From the NCBI GenBank assembly GCA_964437445.1, contig CAYTGR010000022.1, positions 1 through 64,000 on the forward strand: a stretch of 64,000 bases of DNA, read 5' to 3'. Numbering within the stretch: the first letter of the stretch is position 1; every line of letters starts with the position of its first letter. The translations under genes and the position numbers were made by a program. Of the stretch, positions 1 through 8,939 are shown in pieces. The stretch comes from CAYTGR01 sp964437445 (GTDB taxonomy: Bacteria > Chloroflexota > Anaerolineae > B4-G1 > SLSP01). The notes beneath the pieces were generated by a model. That model ran no database searches and had not been told where the DNA came from. It saw only the letters and a list, made by a program, of their open reading frames with translations.

Positions 1-921
1 TCTGCGCCGGAGTTGGACCCCAACGCCCTGGAGGGGTTGAACAGTTACCGTAGCCGTGTCACTATCCGCACCGATTACGAGGACGGCAAATTTTCCGAGA
101 TCTCCATGGAGCAATCGGAAACCCGCGAACCGCGTGCTCAGCATATGTCTATGACGATGGCTGGGGAAGGCGTGGAACAGACCAGCACGATGGAAATGAT
201 TCAGATTGGGGATACCCAGTGGATCAATTTCGGCGAGGGCGGGTGGATGCAAAGCCAGCAAAGCCCGGATGCCACGCCGGAGGCGTTCGGCGGCGGCTTT
301 ACCTCGTTTAGCGATATGGCATCCTCTATGGACAAAGAGGATTACGAGTATATCGGTAAGGAGACGGTCAACGGCATGAAGACCCGCCATTACCGGTTGA
401 AGATCTCACCCACCGAAGCAGCTCTGATGTCCATGGGCGCCACGGACGTCAAAGACGTGAAAGCCGATGTCTGGATTACCGATCAATCCGACTTACCGGA
501 ATTTGCAGTCAAATTTGTGCTCATTGTCCAGGGCACCTTCAAGGAAAATGACCAGGAACGGCCAGGGACGGCCACCATCACCCAGGAAGTTTACGACGTC
601 AATGCCTCGTTCACCATTGAGCCGCCTGAGGGGGCCGAGAATGCCGGCCTGCCGGAGGATATCCCGGCTTACGAGGGGGCGACGGATTTGTTCTCCATGC
701 CGGGGATGACCAGCTTCAAGAGTGCTGATGATATGGCTAAGATAAGCCAATTCTACCAGGATGAACTGCCGGGTAACGGCTGGACTCAGAAAGAGATCAG
801 CGATCTCGGCACGATGGTAATGCAAACCTGGGAGAAGGACGATCGCACATTGCAGATCATGATCTCCCCTGAGGATGCCGGCGGCTGTAGCGTGATCCTG
901 ACCGAGCAGAAGCCCCAGTAA
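1..921 (+). CDS. Exported protein of unknown function, 5' end outside the window
   Basis: The frame is open from base 1, so the start and any signal peptide lie upstream; about 306 residues are visible. The protein is acidic, rich in Met, Ser and Thr, and has no membrane segment in the visible part. Residues ~10-200 look like the beta-rich fold of LppX/LolA-type lipoproteins (alternating hydrophobic strands and a long 'GxxWMQ'-type stretch). A second short domain at ~215-306 begins after DIPAYEGA and contains ISQFYQDEL. The lipoprotein-like reading is inference from pattern only; no catalytic motif is visible. A small hairpin (CCCCAG/CTGGGG, 913-930) overlaps the stop codon and a stronger terminator-like hairpin follows at 949. 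Confidence 0.7.
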   Translation, partial: SAPELDPNALEGLNSYRSRVTIRTDYEDGKFSEISMEQSETREPRAQHMSMTMAGEGVEQTSTMEMIQIGDTQWINFGEGGWMQSQQSPDATPEAFGGGFTSFSDMASSMDKEDYEYIGKETVNGMKTRHYRLKISPTEAALMSMGATDVKDVKADVWITDQSDLPEFAVKFVLIVQGTFKENDQERPGTATITQEVYDVNASFTIEPPEGAENAGLPEDIPAYEGATDLFSMPGMTSFKSADDMAKISQFYQDELPGNGWTQKEISDLGTMVMQTWEKDDRTLQIMISPEDAGGCSVILTEQKPQ

Positions 922-948
922 ACGCTGGGGGGTGATTGCTCAAGCCTG

Positions 949-977
949 ACGGGCCGGGGGTTGCTCCGGCCCGTTTG
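949..977 (+). terminator. Probable intrinsic terminator after the first gene
   Basis: Perfect 9-bp stem ACGGGCCGG (949-957) / CCGGCCCGT (966-974) with an 8-nt loop, followed by TTTGCATTT. The U-tract is interrupted, so efficiency is uncertain. It separates the first gene from queG. Confidence 0.55.
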
Positions 978-1009
978 CATTTCCCCCACTTCTGTCTATA
1001 ACCGGCAGC

Positions 1010-2029
1010 ATGAGCGCGCGTCTGGACGAAACGTGGGTGGCCGAAACGGGGTTGGACCTGGTCGGGATAGCGCCGGTCGGGTCCACGCCAACCTGGGCTG
1101 CTTACCGGGAGTGGCTGGCGCAGGGTTACGCCGGCACCATGGCCTACCTGGCCCGTCCCGACGCGGTGGAACGCCGGGCCGATCCCCGGCTGGTGCTGCC
1201 GGAGGCACGCTCGCTCCTCGTGGTGGCCGCTTCCTATGCCGGAGCACCTCTCTTGCCGCTGCCTCCGTTGCATGGTCGCATCTCACGTTACGCCTGGGGC
1301 GAAGATTACCACCGCTGGCTGCTCTCCCGGCTGGAGGCCCTGGTCCAGCGGATCGTGGCGCAGGCAGGGCCTTTTCCCTATCGCTGCTACGTGGATACCG
1401 GGCCGCTGCTGGAACGGGCCTGGGCCCAGGCGGCCGGCCTGGGGTGGGTGGGCAAGAATGCCTGCCTGTTGCACCCCCGCCTGGGATCGTACCTGTTTTT
1501 AGGGGTGGCACTGCTGGGGGTGGACCTGGAGCCGACTCCCCTCCCGGCCTTCCCCACCTGTGGCCGCTGCACCCGTTGCCTGGAGGCCTGCCCCACCGGC
1601 GCGTTGATCGCGCCCGGCCTGGTAGATGCGCGCCGCTGTCTTTCGTATCTCACCATTGAATATCGGGGGCCAATCCCGGAGCCGCTGCGGCCGGCGGTGG
1701 GGGAGTGGTTGTTCGGCTGTGACTTCTGCCAGGAGGTCTGCCCCTGGAACCGCCGCCCCCTGGCGGTGCACGCGACGGAGACGCCGCCGCCCGGCGCAAC
1801 GCTATCGTTGCCGGAGCTCTTGGCGCTGGACGAGGCCGGTTTCCGGGCGCGCTTCCGCGTCACGCCGCTGTGGCGGGCGACGCGCGCCGGCCTGGCCCGC
1901 AACGCGGCCCTGGTGCTGGGCAATCGCGGTGATCCGGCGGCGATGCCGGCACTCCGCCAGGCCGCCACCCATGACCCTGATCCAGTGGTGCGCGAACAGG
2001 CCGCCTGGAGCCTATCGCATCTTGGCTGA
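1010..2029 (+). CDS. queG: Epoxyqueuosine reductase QueG
   Basis: Catalyses the last step of queuosine synthesis in tRNA, reducing epoxyqueuosine to queuosine with cobalamin and two [4Fe-4S] clusters; cytoplasmic. At 339 aa it matches the shorter members of the family. The ferredoxin-like cluster motifs are CGRCTRCLEACPTGAL (about residues 184-199) and CDFCQEVCPWN (about 237-247). The N-terminal half is the cobalamin-binding region, with the conserved GWVGKNACLL. The C-terminal ~50 residues resemble a HEAT-like repeat (ALRQAATHDPDPVVREQA), as in known QueG proteins. It stands alone between a terminator-like hairpin and the promoter of the ABC genes. Identification is secure from the motifs. 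Confidence 0.95.
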   Translation: MSARLDETWVAETGLDLVGIAPVGSTPTWAAYREWLAQGYAGTMAYLARPDAVERRADPRLVLPEARSLLVVAASYAGAPLLPLPPLHGRISRYAWGEDYHRWLLSRLEALVQRIVAQAGPFPYRCYVDTGPLLERAWAQAAGLGWVGKNACLLHPRLGSYLFLGVALLGVDLEPTPLPAFPTCGRCTRCLEACPTGALIAPGLVDARRCLSYLTIEYRGPIPEPLRPAVGEWLFGCDFCQEVCPWNRRPLAVHATETPPPGATLSLPELLALDEAGFRARFRVTPLWRATRAGLARNAALVLGNRGDPAAMPALRQAATHDPDPVVREQAAWSLSHLG

Positions 2030-2063
2030 TCAATCAGGGCACTCTTTAACGGATTGCAAACCT

Positions 2064-2092
2064 TTGACTTCCACTCAAAATCAGGTTATACT
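2064..2092 (+). promoter_or_regulatory. Sigma70-type promoter for the ABC/permease-cyclase genes
   Basis: TTGACT (2064-2069), a 17-bp spacer, then TATACT (2087-2092): 5/6 matches to each consensus hexamer. It lies in the spacer after queG, about 87 bp before the ABC ATPase start, in the correct orientation. Confidence 0.7.
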
Positions 2093-2178
2093 CAAATTGC
2101 CCGGCCCGGTAGGGCGTTAAGCGGCGATCTGCAGGCAATTACGGGCCGGCTTTTCCCAATTCCAGGAGGCGGAGTCGT

Positions 2179-2922
2179 ATGGCTAACATTGTGGAGACGA
2201 CCGGACTCACCAAACAGTACCAGATGGGCGAAGTGGTAGTAGAAGCCCTCCGGGGGGTGGATTTTTCCGTCCGGCAGGGGGAGTTTGTGGCCGTGATGGG
2301 CCCCTCCGGCTCCGGTAAATCGACGCTGCTGCACCTGTGTGGGGGCTTAGATACGCCCACTGCGGGCGATATTGTGTTGGGCGGCATCCACATGGCCCAG
2401 CTCAGCGACGACGAACTGACCCTGCTGCGGCGGCGCCAGGTCGGGTTTGTTTTTCAATTCTTTAACCTGCTGCCAACGTTGACCGCCGCTGAGAACGTCG
2501 CCCTTCCGCTGGTGATTGACGGCCGGCCGGTGGATGAGTACGCCGCCCGCATTGATGCGCTTCTGGCATTAGTGGGATTGGGCGACCGCAAAGATCATCG
2601 CCCCGACCAGCTCTCCGGTGGTGAGCAGCAGCGGGTAGCCATCGCCCGGGCGCTGGTGACCGCGCCGGCGCTCCTGCTGGCCGATGAACCGACCGGCAAT
2701 CTGGATAGTGCCTCGGGCCTGGAAGTCCTGCACTTGCTGCGCCGGGCCTGTGACGAACAGGGGCAAACCATTGTGATGGTGACCCATGATCCCCGCGCGG
2801 CCTCCCAGGCCGACCGGGTGGTCTTCTTGAAAGACGGCAAAGTTGTGCGCGATGTCCGGTTGACGCGCGGGGCGACCGCCCTGCCCACGGTTCTGGAAGT
2901 GATGACGGCGTTGGGATTGTAA
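2179..2922 (+). CDS. ABC transporter ATP-binding protein, LolD/MacB type
   Basis: Cytoplasmic ATPase of a type VII (MacB/LolCDE-like) ABC system, which uses ATP to drive mechanotransmission or efflux rather than classical import. It is 247 aa with Walker A GPSGSGKST, signature LSGGEQQR, Walker B LLLADEPTGNLD and the H-loop in VMVTHDP. The QVGFVFQFFNLLPTLTAAEN stretch around the Q-loop is typical of the LolD group. The start ATG has a strong GGAGG 8 nt upstream (2166-2170). The permease gene follows after 27 bp with its own AGGAGG, so the two should be co-transcribed from the promoter at 2064. Substrate unknown. Confidence 0.93.
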   Translation: MANIVETTGLTKQYQMGEVVVEALRGVDFSVRQGEFVAVMGPSGSGKSTLLHLCGGLDTPTAGDIVLGGIHMAQLSDDELTLLRRRQVGFVFQFFNLLPTLTAAENVALPLVIDGRPVDEYAARIDALLALVGLGDRKDHRPDQLSGGEQQRVAIARALVTAPALLLADEPTGNLDSASGLEVLHLLRRACDEQGQTIVMVTHDPRAASQADRVVFLKDGKVVRDVRLTRGATALPTVLEVMTALGL

Positions 2923-2949
2923 CGATACGGACTACGCAAGGAGGCGCCT

Positions 2950-3627
2950 ATGCGTTCTCTGTTTGCCTTGACCCGGCGCAACATTGCCGCTCACGCTTTG
3001 CGGACAGTGATGACGGCGCTGGCGATTGCGTTGGGCGTGGGGATGATCTTCGCCGTGCGGATTGTGGGGGTCGCTGTGGCGCAGGCGGCCGACGCTGCGC
3101 GCGCCGACCGTTTGGGTGAGGCCGATCTGGAGGTAACCAGCGCGACTGCCGGTGCGCTGATCCCGGCCGGGCTGGCCGAGCGGCTCGCGGCCCGGTCAGA
3201 GGTGGCGCTGGTTGCTCCCGTTTACCGCCGCCTGGAAGGGACGGTGGAGACCAACGGCGTCCTGGAGCTCACGGGTGATTACCCCTACCGGGGGACCGGG
3301 TTAGTGCTGTTGGGTGTGGATCCCACCCACTTGCTGGCCCAACCGGTTCTGGCCGCAGGGCGCTTTTTCGCGACCCCCGACGCGGCTGAGGTCCTGTTGC
3401 CGGCCGCCTGGGCCACCCAGAACGGCCTGCAAGTGGGCGACTCGCTGGCGCTGACGACCGGGGCGCAGACCCGCGAGTACACTATCGTCGGCCTGTTGGA
3501 AGCTGAGACGGACGCGGTCCCTGGGGGCAGGCCCACCGCTTGGCTGCCCCTGGCGTCAGTTCAGGCGGCCTTTGAGACGCCGGAGCGTGTCAGCTCTTTC
3601 TTCCTCCGGCTGAAGACCGGCGAACTT
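2950..3627 (+). CDS. FtsX-type ABC permease, N-terminal part, interrupted by an assembly gap
   Basis: The first 226 residues of the permease partnering the upstream ATPase. It begins with TRRNIAAHALRTVMTALAIALGVGMIFAVRIVG, the cytoplasmic N-terminus and first membrane helix of MacB_PCD/FtsX permeases, followed by an extracytoplasmic periplasmic-core-type domain (about residues 45-226). The reading enters 100 N at 3628. The coding frame after the gap is different, but the N-run is a placeholder of arbitrary length, so this is not evidence of a frameshift. The open frame on the far side starts with LGMTRGQVFRQTLLEA, the conserved coupling loop of the same protein, so this and 3728-6765 are very probably one gene. 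Start codon preceded by AAGGAGG (2938-2944). Confidence 0.85.
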
Positions 3628-3727
3628 NNNNNNNNNNNNNNNNNNNNNNNNNNNNNNNNNNNNNNNNNNNNNNNNNNNNNNNNNNNNNNNNNNNNNNNNN
3701 NNNNNNNNNNNNNNNNNNNNNNNNNNN
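3628..3727. other. Assembly gap (100 N) inside the permease gene
   Basis: Exactly 100 N, the usual placeholder for unknown length. The flanks share no sequence, so bases are really missing here; about one transmembrane helix and part of the first FtsX domain are expected. Confidence 0.95.
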
Positions 3728-6700
3728 CTGGGCATGACCCGTGGGCAGGTGTTCCGGCAGACGCTGTTGGAAGCTTTGATCGTCGCGCTGATCGGCTCGG
3801 CGGTGGGATTGCTGGTGGGGCTTGGTTTGGGACGTGGCCTGATCCAGGTGATCATTGGCTCCCTTCAAGGGCGGGCCCTGCCGCCGTTGCCGTTGCCCTG
3901 GGATGGGGCGCTGTTGGCGGTGGGGGCGGGCGTGCTGGTGACGCTGGCGGTCACCGCCGGCCTGGCCTGGCGGACCGGGCGTGTCGGTCCGCTGCCGGCG
4001 CTGCGGTTGGCCCCTGCCACCGAAGGTCATGGCGTGCTCTCCTATCTCTGGATCGGCGCGCTCGGATTCTTGTTCGTGTTCATCGTGGCCCTGGCCATTG
4101 CCGTCCAGGTGCTCTGGCGAGCCCGGACGGCCAATTTCGCGCTGGCGGCGCTGGTCCCCTTCCTCTTGGGCGGCGCAGCGTTGCTGGCGTTGCCGGTGGC
4201 ACTCCAGGGGCTGATGGCTCTGCCGCAGCGGTTGAAGCCCACGCGCCGGACCAACCTGCTGCGGCTGGCAGCCCGCAATCTGGCCCGGCGGCCGGGGCGC
4301 TCTGCCTTGACCGCGGCCACGTTGACCGTTGGCATGATGCTCGTCGTGGCGCTGGCCGGGATGACGCAGGGCATCCAGCGGGCCATCAATGCCTCGGCGC
4401 TCTCCTTTTTCCGGGGCGATTTCCTGTTAGTACGGATGGCGCCGCTGGAGGGGGCCTCGCTGGAGACGGGGATGTCGCTGCCGGTCTACCCGCCGATCCC
4501 CGCGGAGCTCCAGCAGGAACTGGATGCTCTGGCGCAAGAGGCCGATGTCACGGCGCTGGCGAGCATTCACCTGCCGGAGACTTATGCCAGCGGCCCGGGG
4601 CTGGATGTCGGCCTGGCGTTGAGTTTATCGGCCGTGCGCGACAATCCGGGCTTTCGTGTGGTGGAGGGCTCGTGGGCGGAGGCCGAGCGGTATTTCGCTG
4701 CCGGCCCTGCCCTGACGCTGCCGCAGCTGGTCGCCCGCCGCCTGAACGTGCATCCCGGCGCGACGGTGGAGGTGGAGACGCTGGAGGGGCGCGTCTCTTT
4801 CACCGTGGCGCTGGTCGGCGGCCCGGTCGTGGTGGTGACGCCAGAGATCGGTACAGAGTACTTCCATGCGCCGCCCTTCGCCTTTCTCGTCACAGCACGG
4901 CAGGGGCAGGACCAGGCGGCGCTGGAGGCGCGCTTGCAGACGTTGGCCCGCCGCTATGCGCTGGGCCTCACCGGCGATCCACAAGCGGCCTTTTCTAAGG
5001 TGATTGACCTCTGGCTGGATGTCATTCTGGCCCTCTTTGCCGGGCTGACGGCATTGACCGGGCTGATCGCGGCGCTGGCCATCGTCAACACGTTGGTGGC
5101 GACCGTCAGTGAGCGTCAGGCTGAACTGGGAGTGTTGCGGGCGTTAGGGATGACGCGCGGGCAAGTCCAGGGGTTGATCAGCCTGGAGGCCGGTTGGTTG
5201 GGGCTGACGGGGGCGCTGGTCGGGGTGGTGGCCGGGCTGGGGATGACGCTGGCCTTTACTCATCTCCTCAATACGTTGGATGAAGTGCTGGGGATGGCGC
5301 CTGTGTCCGGTGTTCCCTTGCCCTGGTCTATTGCCGGCGTCGCGTTGCTGACCGGCCCGCTGCTGGCCATGGTCGCGGCCCTCTATCCGGCGGGGCGCGC
5401 GGCCGCCATCCATCCCGCCGAGGCGATGCGGCTGGAGGGCGGAACGCGCTACCTGTGGCCGGTGGCTCGTTATGGTCCCGCCGGGCTGCGTGGCCTTTTG
5501 GCCCGGATGCCCCTGGCGGCGCGACTCTCACTGGCAATCGGCCTGATTCTGGTGGTGACGATTGCCGGCATGACGGCCGTGCGGGTCCGCGACGAGCGCC
5601 AGTTGTTGGAGGAGAACGTGCAGACGTTGCTGGCCCGCCTGGTGGACCTGTCGGCCGGGGTCGCCAGGTCGCGGATCCCGGCCCAGGTCACGATGTTGAC
5701 GCCGGAGCTGGCCAACGCCACGGCCGCGCAGAGCCGGGCCATCGCCGATGCCTTCCGCGAGCAGTTTACGGGCACGCAGGCTCAATACCGGCTCACCCTG
5801 GTCTACGGCCTGGTGACCGATAACGACCGGCGGGTGGTCTATCCGCCGCAATCTGAATATCTGGGGCGCGTTCTGACCCAGACGATAGTGCCGGCCGGCT
5901 CCTCTTCAGTCGTGCAGCTCACCGCTTGGACCGGCGAGCGCGTCTTTGAGGCCGCCGTGCCGATCCAGAACTCCGCCGGCGTGCGGCTGGGCATTGCCTA
6001 TCTGGGCTTTTCCACGGACATGGTGGATAACGTCATCCGCGATGTGGTTCGCAAGTCGCTCTGGACGACCCTGGCGGCGCTGGCGGTCTCTATTGCGTTG
6101 ACTACGCTCCTCACCCGGCGCAGCTTGAGCCCCATCGCTCGCATCGCCGATGCTTCTACCGCTGTGGCGCATGGCGATTTGACCCGTCACGTCCCCGAAA
6201 CGCGCTGGGACGAGGTCGGACGGCTGGCGCGGGCATTTAACCAGATGGTCCGCGGGCTGAAAGAGCGGGAGCAATTGCGTGACCTGTTTGGCCGTTTCCT
6301 CAGCCCCGAGGTAAGCGAGGCTGTGCTGGCCGGCAAGGTCAGCCTGCGGGGCGAGCGGCGGGTGATCACCGCGCTTTACTGCGACATGCGGGGCAGCACC
6401 ACCTTCGCCGAAGCGCATCCGCCGGAGGAGTTCATGACCGCGCTCAACCAATACTTCGCTGTGATCATTCAGGCGGTGGATGAGGAGGGGGGTATTGTCA
6501 ACCGTTTTGTGGGCGACGCCGCAGTTTGCGTCTTCGGCGCGCCGATGGATCTGCCCAATCACGCCGAGTGTGCCTTGCGGGCGGCCCTCAAAATCCGCGC
6601 CGGGTTGGCCGAATTGAACCGGCGGCGGTCGTTGTTGAATCAGCCGACCCTGCGCTTCGGCATTGGGATCAGCACCGGCGATGTGGTCGCCGGTGCGACC

Positions 6701-6765
6701 GGCGCTGAGACCCGTCAGGAGTACACCGTTTTAGGGGACGCCATGAACCTGGGGGCGCGGATTGA
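3728..6765 (+). CDS. FtsX-type permease fused to HAMP/class III nucleotidyl cyclase (both ends in gaps)
   Basis: One uninterrupted frame with two parts. Residues 1-591 (counting from the ATG at 3734) finish a duplicated FtsX permease: a first three-helix block, a linker, a second N-terminal helix (ARRPGRSALTAATLTVG), an extracytoplasmic domain and a final three-helix block. Both copies carry the coupling motif RALGMTRGQV or its like. Without any stop, residues ~592-1011 give a second module: helix LSLAIGLILVVTIAG, an extracytoplasmic sensor of ~150 aa, helix TLAALAVSIALTTLL, a HAMP domain (SLSPIARIADAS..GRLARAFNQM) and a class III adenylate/guanylate cyclase domain with metal-binding Asp in CDMRGST and GDAAVCVFG and the substrate/catalytic segment YTVLGDAMNLGAR. 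The canonical purine-selecting Lys is Arg (NRFVGD). An internal ATG at 5507 has no good ribosome-binding site, favouring a true fusion. The C-terminal end is lost in the next gap. Confidence 0.85.
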
Positions 6766-6865
6766 NNNNNNNNNNNNNNNNNNNNNNNNNNNNNNNNNNN
6801 NNNNNNNNNNNNNNNNNNNNNNNNNNNNNNNNNNNNNNNNNNNNNNNNNNNNNNNNNNNNNNNNN
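6766..6865. other. Assembly gap (100 N) after the cyclase domain
   Basis: Exactly 100 N with unlike flanks. It hides the end of the cyclase domain (what follows NLGARI) and the spacer before the HD hydrolase. That the same frame is open on both sides is chance and should not be read as one protein. Confidence 0.95.
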
Positions 6866-6868
6866 GCC

Positions 6869-7294
6869 ATGCCAACTTTGGAAGCTGCGATTCAACTGGC
6901 CGTTCAGGCGCATACCGGGCAGGTGGACCGGTTCGGCGCGCCCTACATTCTCCATCCCCTGCGGGTGATGCTCCGCCTGGAGACAGAAACAGAGCGGATG
7001 GTGGCAGTGCTTCATGATGTGGTGGAGGATACCCCGGTTACCCTGGAAGCGTTACAGGCCGCCGGCTACCCGCCGGAGGTGGTAGAGGCGGTGGATCACC
7101 TGAGCCGCCGTGAGGGGGAGACCTACGAGGTGTTCATTGAGCGCATCCGGCCGCATCCCCTGGCGCGCCGGGTCAAGCTGGCCGATCTGGAAGATAACAT
7201 GGATTTGCGCCGGCTCCCGGAGGTAACGGAACAGGACCTGCTGCGCCTGCGGCGGTACCGCCGCGCCTGGACGGTGCTGAAGGCGGCCGGGTAG
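6869..7294 (+). CDS. Small SpoT/MESH1-like HD phosphohydrolase
   Basis: A 141-aa protein made only of the HD hydrolase domain of the RelA/SpoT family. The order of motifs is HTGQVDRFGAPYILHPLRV (first metal His and ligand region), LHDVVEDT (HDxxED) and KLADLEDNMDLRR. Stand-alone proteins of this size are small alarmone hydrolases (MESH1/SAH type) that degrade (p)ppGpp or NADPH-like phosphates with Mn2+. There is no synthetase domain. The ATG lies 3 bp after the gap, so its ribosome-binding site cannot be seen; MPTLEAAIQLA is a typical N-terminus for the family. Alarmone hydrolysis is inferred from the family, not shown. Confidence 0.85.
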   Translation: MPTLEAAIQLAVQAHTGQVDRFGAPYILHPLRVMLRLETETERMVAVLHDVVEDTPVTLEALQAAGYPPEVVEAVDHLSRREGETYEVFIERIRPHPLARRVKLADLEDNMDLRRLPEVTEQDLLRLRRYRRAWTVLKAAG

Positions 7295-7308
7295 GGAGGG
7301 CGCAAGCA

Positions 7309-8121
7309 TTGCCGGTCGGATTTCGCTGGCTGGGCGTCGCCGGAATTGAGCTCTACGCCGACGATGCGGCCCTGCTGATAGATCCGTTCGTCAGCCGTTT
7401 CCCGCTGCGCCGGGCCTTTTCACCCCATGTGCGTCCTGATGCGGCGTTGATTGCCCGCCACCTGCCCCATGCCGATGCGGTGCTGGTCACGCACGCGCAT
7501 TGGGATCACCTGCTGGACGTGCCGGAGATCGCGCGGCAGACCGGCGCGACCGTTTACGGCTCGGCCAACACCTGTCGCCTGTTGGCGCTGGCTGGCGTCC
7601 CACCAGAGCAGTGCCGGCAGATTGCGGCCGGCGAGTGCTTCACCGTGGGGCCATTCACGGTGACCGTCTGGTCGGCCCGGCACGTGCCCCTGCTGCGTCG
7701 CCCGGTCTTGCAGGGAGCGCTGCGCGATCACCGCCGCCAGCGCCCGCTCCGTCCCTGGGATTACCGGATGGATGTCTGTTTCAGCTTCCTGGTGGAGGCG
7801 GCCGGCACGCGCTGGTTGGACTGGGCCGGTGTTGATACCGCTGGGGCGCCGCCGGCCGACGTGCTCTTTGTCACGCTGTTTGGATCGCCGGCCCGCTACC
7901 GGCCGTTATTGGCCGCGGTGCGTCCCCGTTGGGTCGTGCCGGTGCACTGGGATAACTTTTTTCGGCCCCTTTCCCGGCCTTTGCGGCCGCTGTTCATGCC
8001 CAACTTGCGGCGGGCCGACTTGAGCCGTTTTCGCCGCCGGTTAGAGCAGCTGGCCCCTGAGGTGCGGGTGATCGTGCCGGAGCTCTTTCGCCAGTATGAT
8101 GGCATAGATACCGATCCCTGA
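7309..8121 (+). CDS. Metallo-beta-lactamase-fold hydrolase
   Basis: A 270-aa protein of the UlaG/YcjY-like MBL branch. It has WLGVAGIELYADDAALLIDP near the N-terminus, the metal motif THAHWDH (about residues 60-66), a later His in SARHVPL and a C-terminal VPVHWDN. The start is TTG at 7309, preceded by GGAGGG 8 nt upstream, 14 bp after the HD hydrolase stop, so the two are likely translated from one transcript. No membrane helix or signal peptide. The substrate cannot be predicted; relatives cleave phosphoester, lactone or phospholipid bonds. Confidence 0.85.
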   Translation: MPVGFRWLGVAGIELYADDAALLIDPFVSRFPLRRAFSPHVRPDAALIARHLPHADAVLVTHAHWDHLLDVPEIARQTGATVYGSANTCRLLALAGVPPEQCRQIAAGECFTVGPFTVTVWSARHVPLLRRPVLQGALRDHRRQRPLRPWDYRMDVCFSFLVEAAGTRWLDWAGVDTAGAPPADVLFVTLFGSPARYRPLLAAVRPRWVVPVHWDNFFRPLSRPLRPLFMPNLRRADLSRFRRRLEQLAPEVRVIVPELFRQYDGIDTDP

Positions 8122-8123
8122 GC

Positions 8124-8141
8124 CGCAAACTAAAGTTTGCG
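8124..8141. repeat. REP-like palindrome with CAAACT/AGTTTG arms
   Basis: Perfect palindrome CGCAAACTAAAGTTTGCG directly followed by CTACAT. It belongs to the dispersed hairpin family described in the findings; the closest copy is at 61214-61231. Confidence 0.7.
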
Positions 8142-8180
8142 CTACATCAGTGGGTTATTCTTAGAGTGGAGGGAGTGAAT

Positions 8181-8804
8181 ATGATGGAACCTCAATGGTT
8201 GGAGTGGGCCCGGCGGTTGCAATCGCTGGCTCAGGCCGGGTTGGCATACACGGAAGGCCCTTTTGACCGCGAGCGTTACGAGGCGCTCCGCGACCTGGCA
8301 GCTGAGATCGTGGCTGCCGGTAGTGAGACGGAGTTACCGGTCGTCCGCGACTTGTTCAAGGCCGAGCAGGGCTACCTGACGCCGAAGGTGGACGTGCGGG
8401 GCGTCGTTTTCCAGGAGGATCGGATCCTCCTGGTGCGCGAGCTGTTGGATGGGGGGCGCTGGACGCTGCCCGGCGGCTGGGCCGACGTGACCGATTCACC
8501 CCGCGAGGCGGTGGAGCGCGAGGTGTGGGAGGAATCGGGCTATCAGGTGCGGGCGGTCAAGTTGCTGGCCGTTTACGACCGGCGCCGGCATGGGCACCCG
8601 CCGCACCTGTTCACCATCTACAAGTTCTTCTTCCTGTGCGAAATAACCGGGGGCGCGCCGGCTCCCAGCCTGGAGACGGCAGGCGCCACCTTTTTTGCCG
8701 AGGATGCGCTGCCGGAGCTCTCTTTAGGCCGGGTGACGCCCTCCGAACTGGCGCGACTCTTTGAGCATCACCGGCATCCGGAGTGGCCGACGGATTTTGA
8801 TTAG
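8181..8804 (+). CDS. Nudix hydrolase with N-terminal helical domain
   Basis: A 207-aa protein. Residues ~1-60 form the helical 'Hydrolase_N' domain often placed before ADP-ribose/NADH-type Nudix enzymes, and ~65-190 are the Nudix fold. The Nudix box is recognisable as GWADVTDSPREAVEREVWEE, with Asp in place of the usual first Glu but the REVWEE core intact. The frame is open from GTG 8166, but I choose ATG 8181 because GGAGGG (8168-8173) is correctly spaced for it. The likely reaction is hydrolysis of a nucleoside diphosphate-sugar, probably ADP-ribose; the substrate is inferred from domain order only. Followed by a strong intrinsic terminator. Confidence 0.9.
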   Translation: MMEPQWLEWARRLQSLAQAGLAYTEGPFDRERYEALRDLAAEIVAAGSETELPVVRDLFKAEQGYLTPKVDVRGVVFQEDRILLVRELLDGGRWTLPGGWADVTDSPREAVEREVWEESGYQVRAVKLLAVYDRRRHGHPPHLFTIYKFFFLCEITGGAPAPSLETAGATFFAEDALPELSLGRVTPSELARLFEHHRHPEWPTDFD

Positions 8805-8853
8805 CGCCGGCCGGCTCCGCTCTGCGGGTGGAATTTTGCGCGTTATTTTTGAA

Positions 8854-8900
8854 GGGGGGTTTTACGCGGGCGAAGCCGCACGTAAAATCCCCCTTTTCTT
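8854..8900 (+). terminator. Intrinsic terminator of the Nudix gene
   Basis: Stem GGGGGGTTTTACG (8854-8866) pairs with CGTAAAATCCCCC (8881-8893) and is followed by TTTTCTT. It lies between convergent genes; the T-tract fits plus-strand transcription, though the stem could also slow read-through from xylB. Confidence 0.8.
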
Positions 8901-8939
8901 CATTTTTTCTAAACCTACCCTGTCGTCCCCTGCCGGGGG

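Noticed and set aside
3734..7294. A single 1186-codon frame joining permease, cyclase and HD hydrolase
   Set aside because: The last part is joined only through a 100-N placeholder. The HD protein has its own typical ATG 3 bp after the gap, so the frame continuity is chance.
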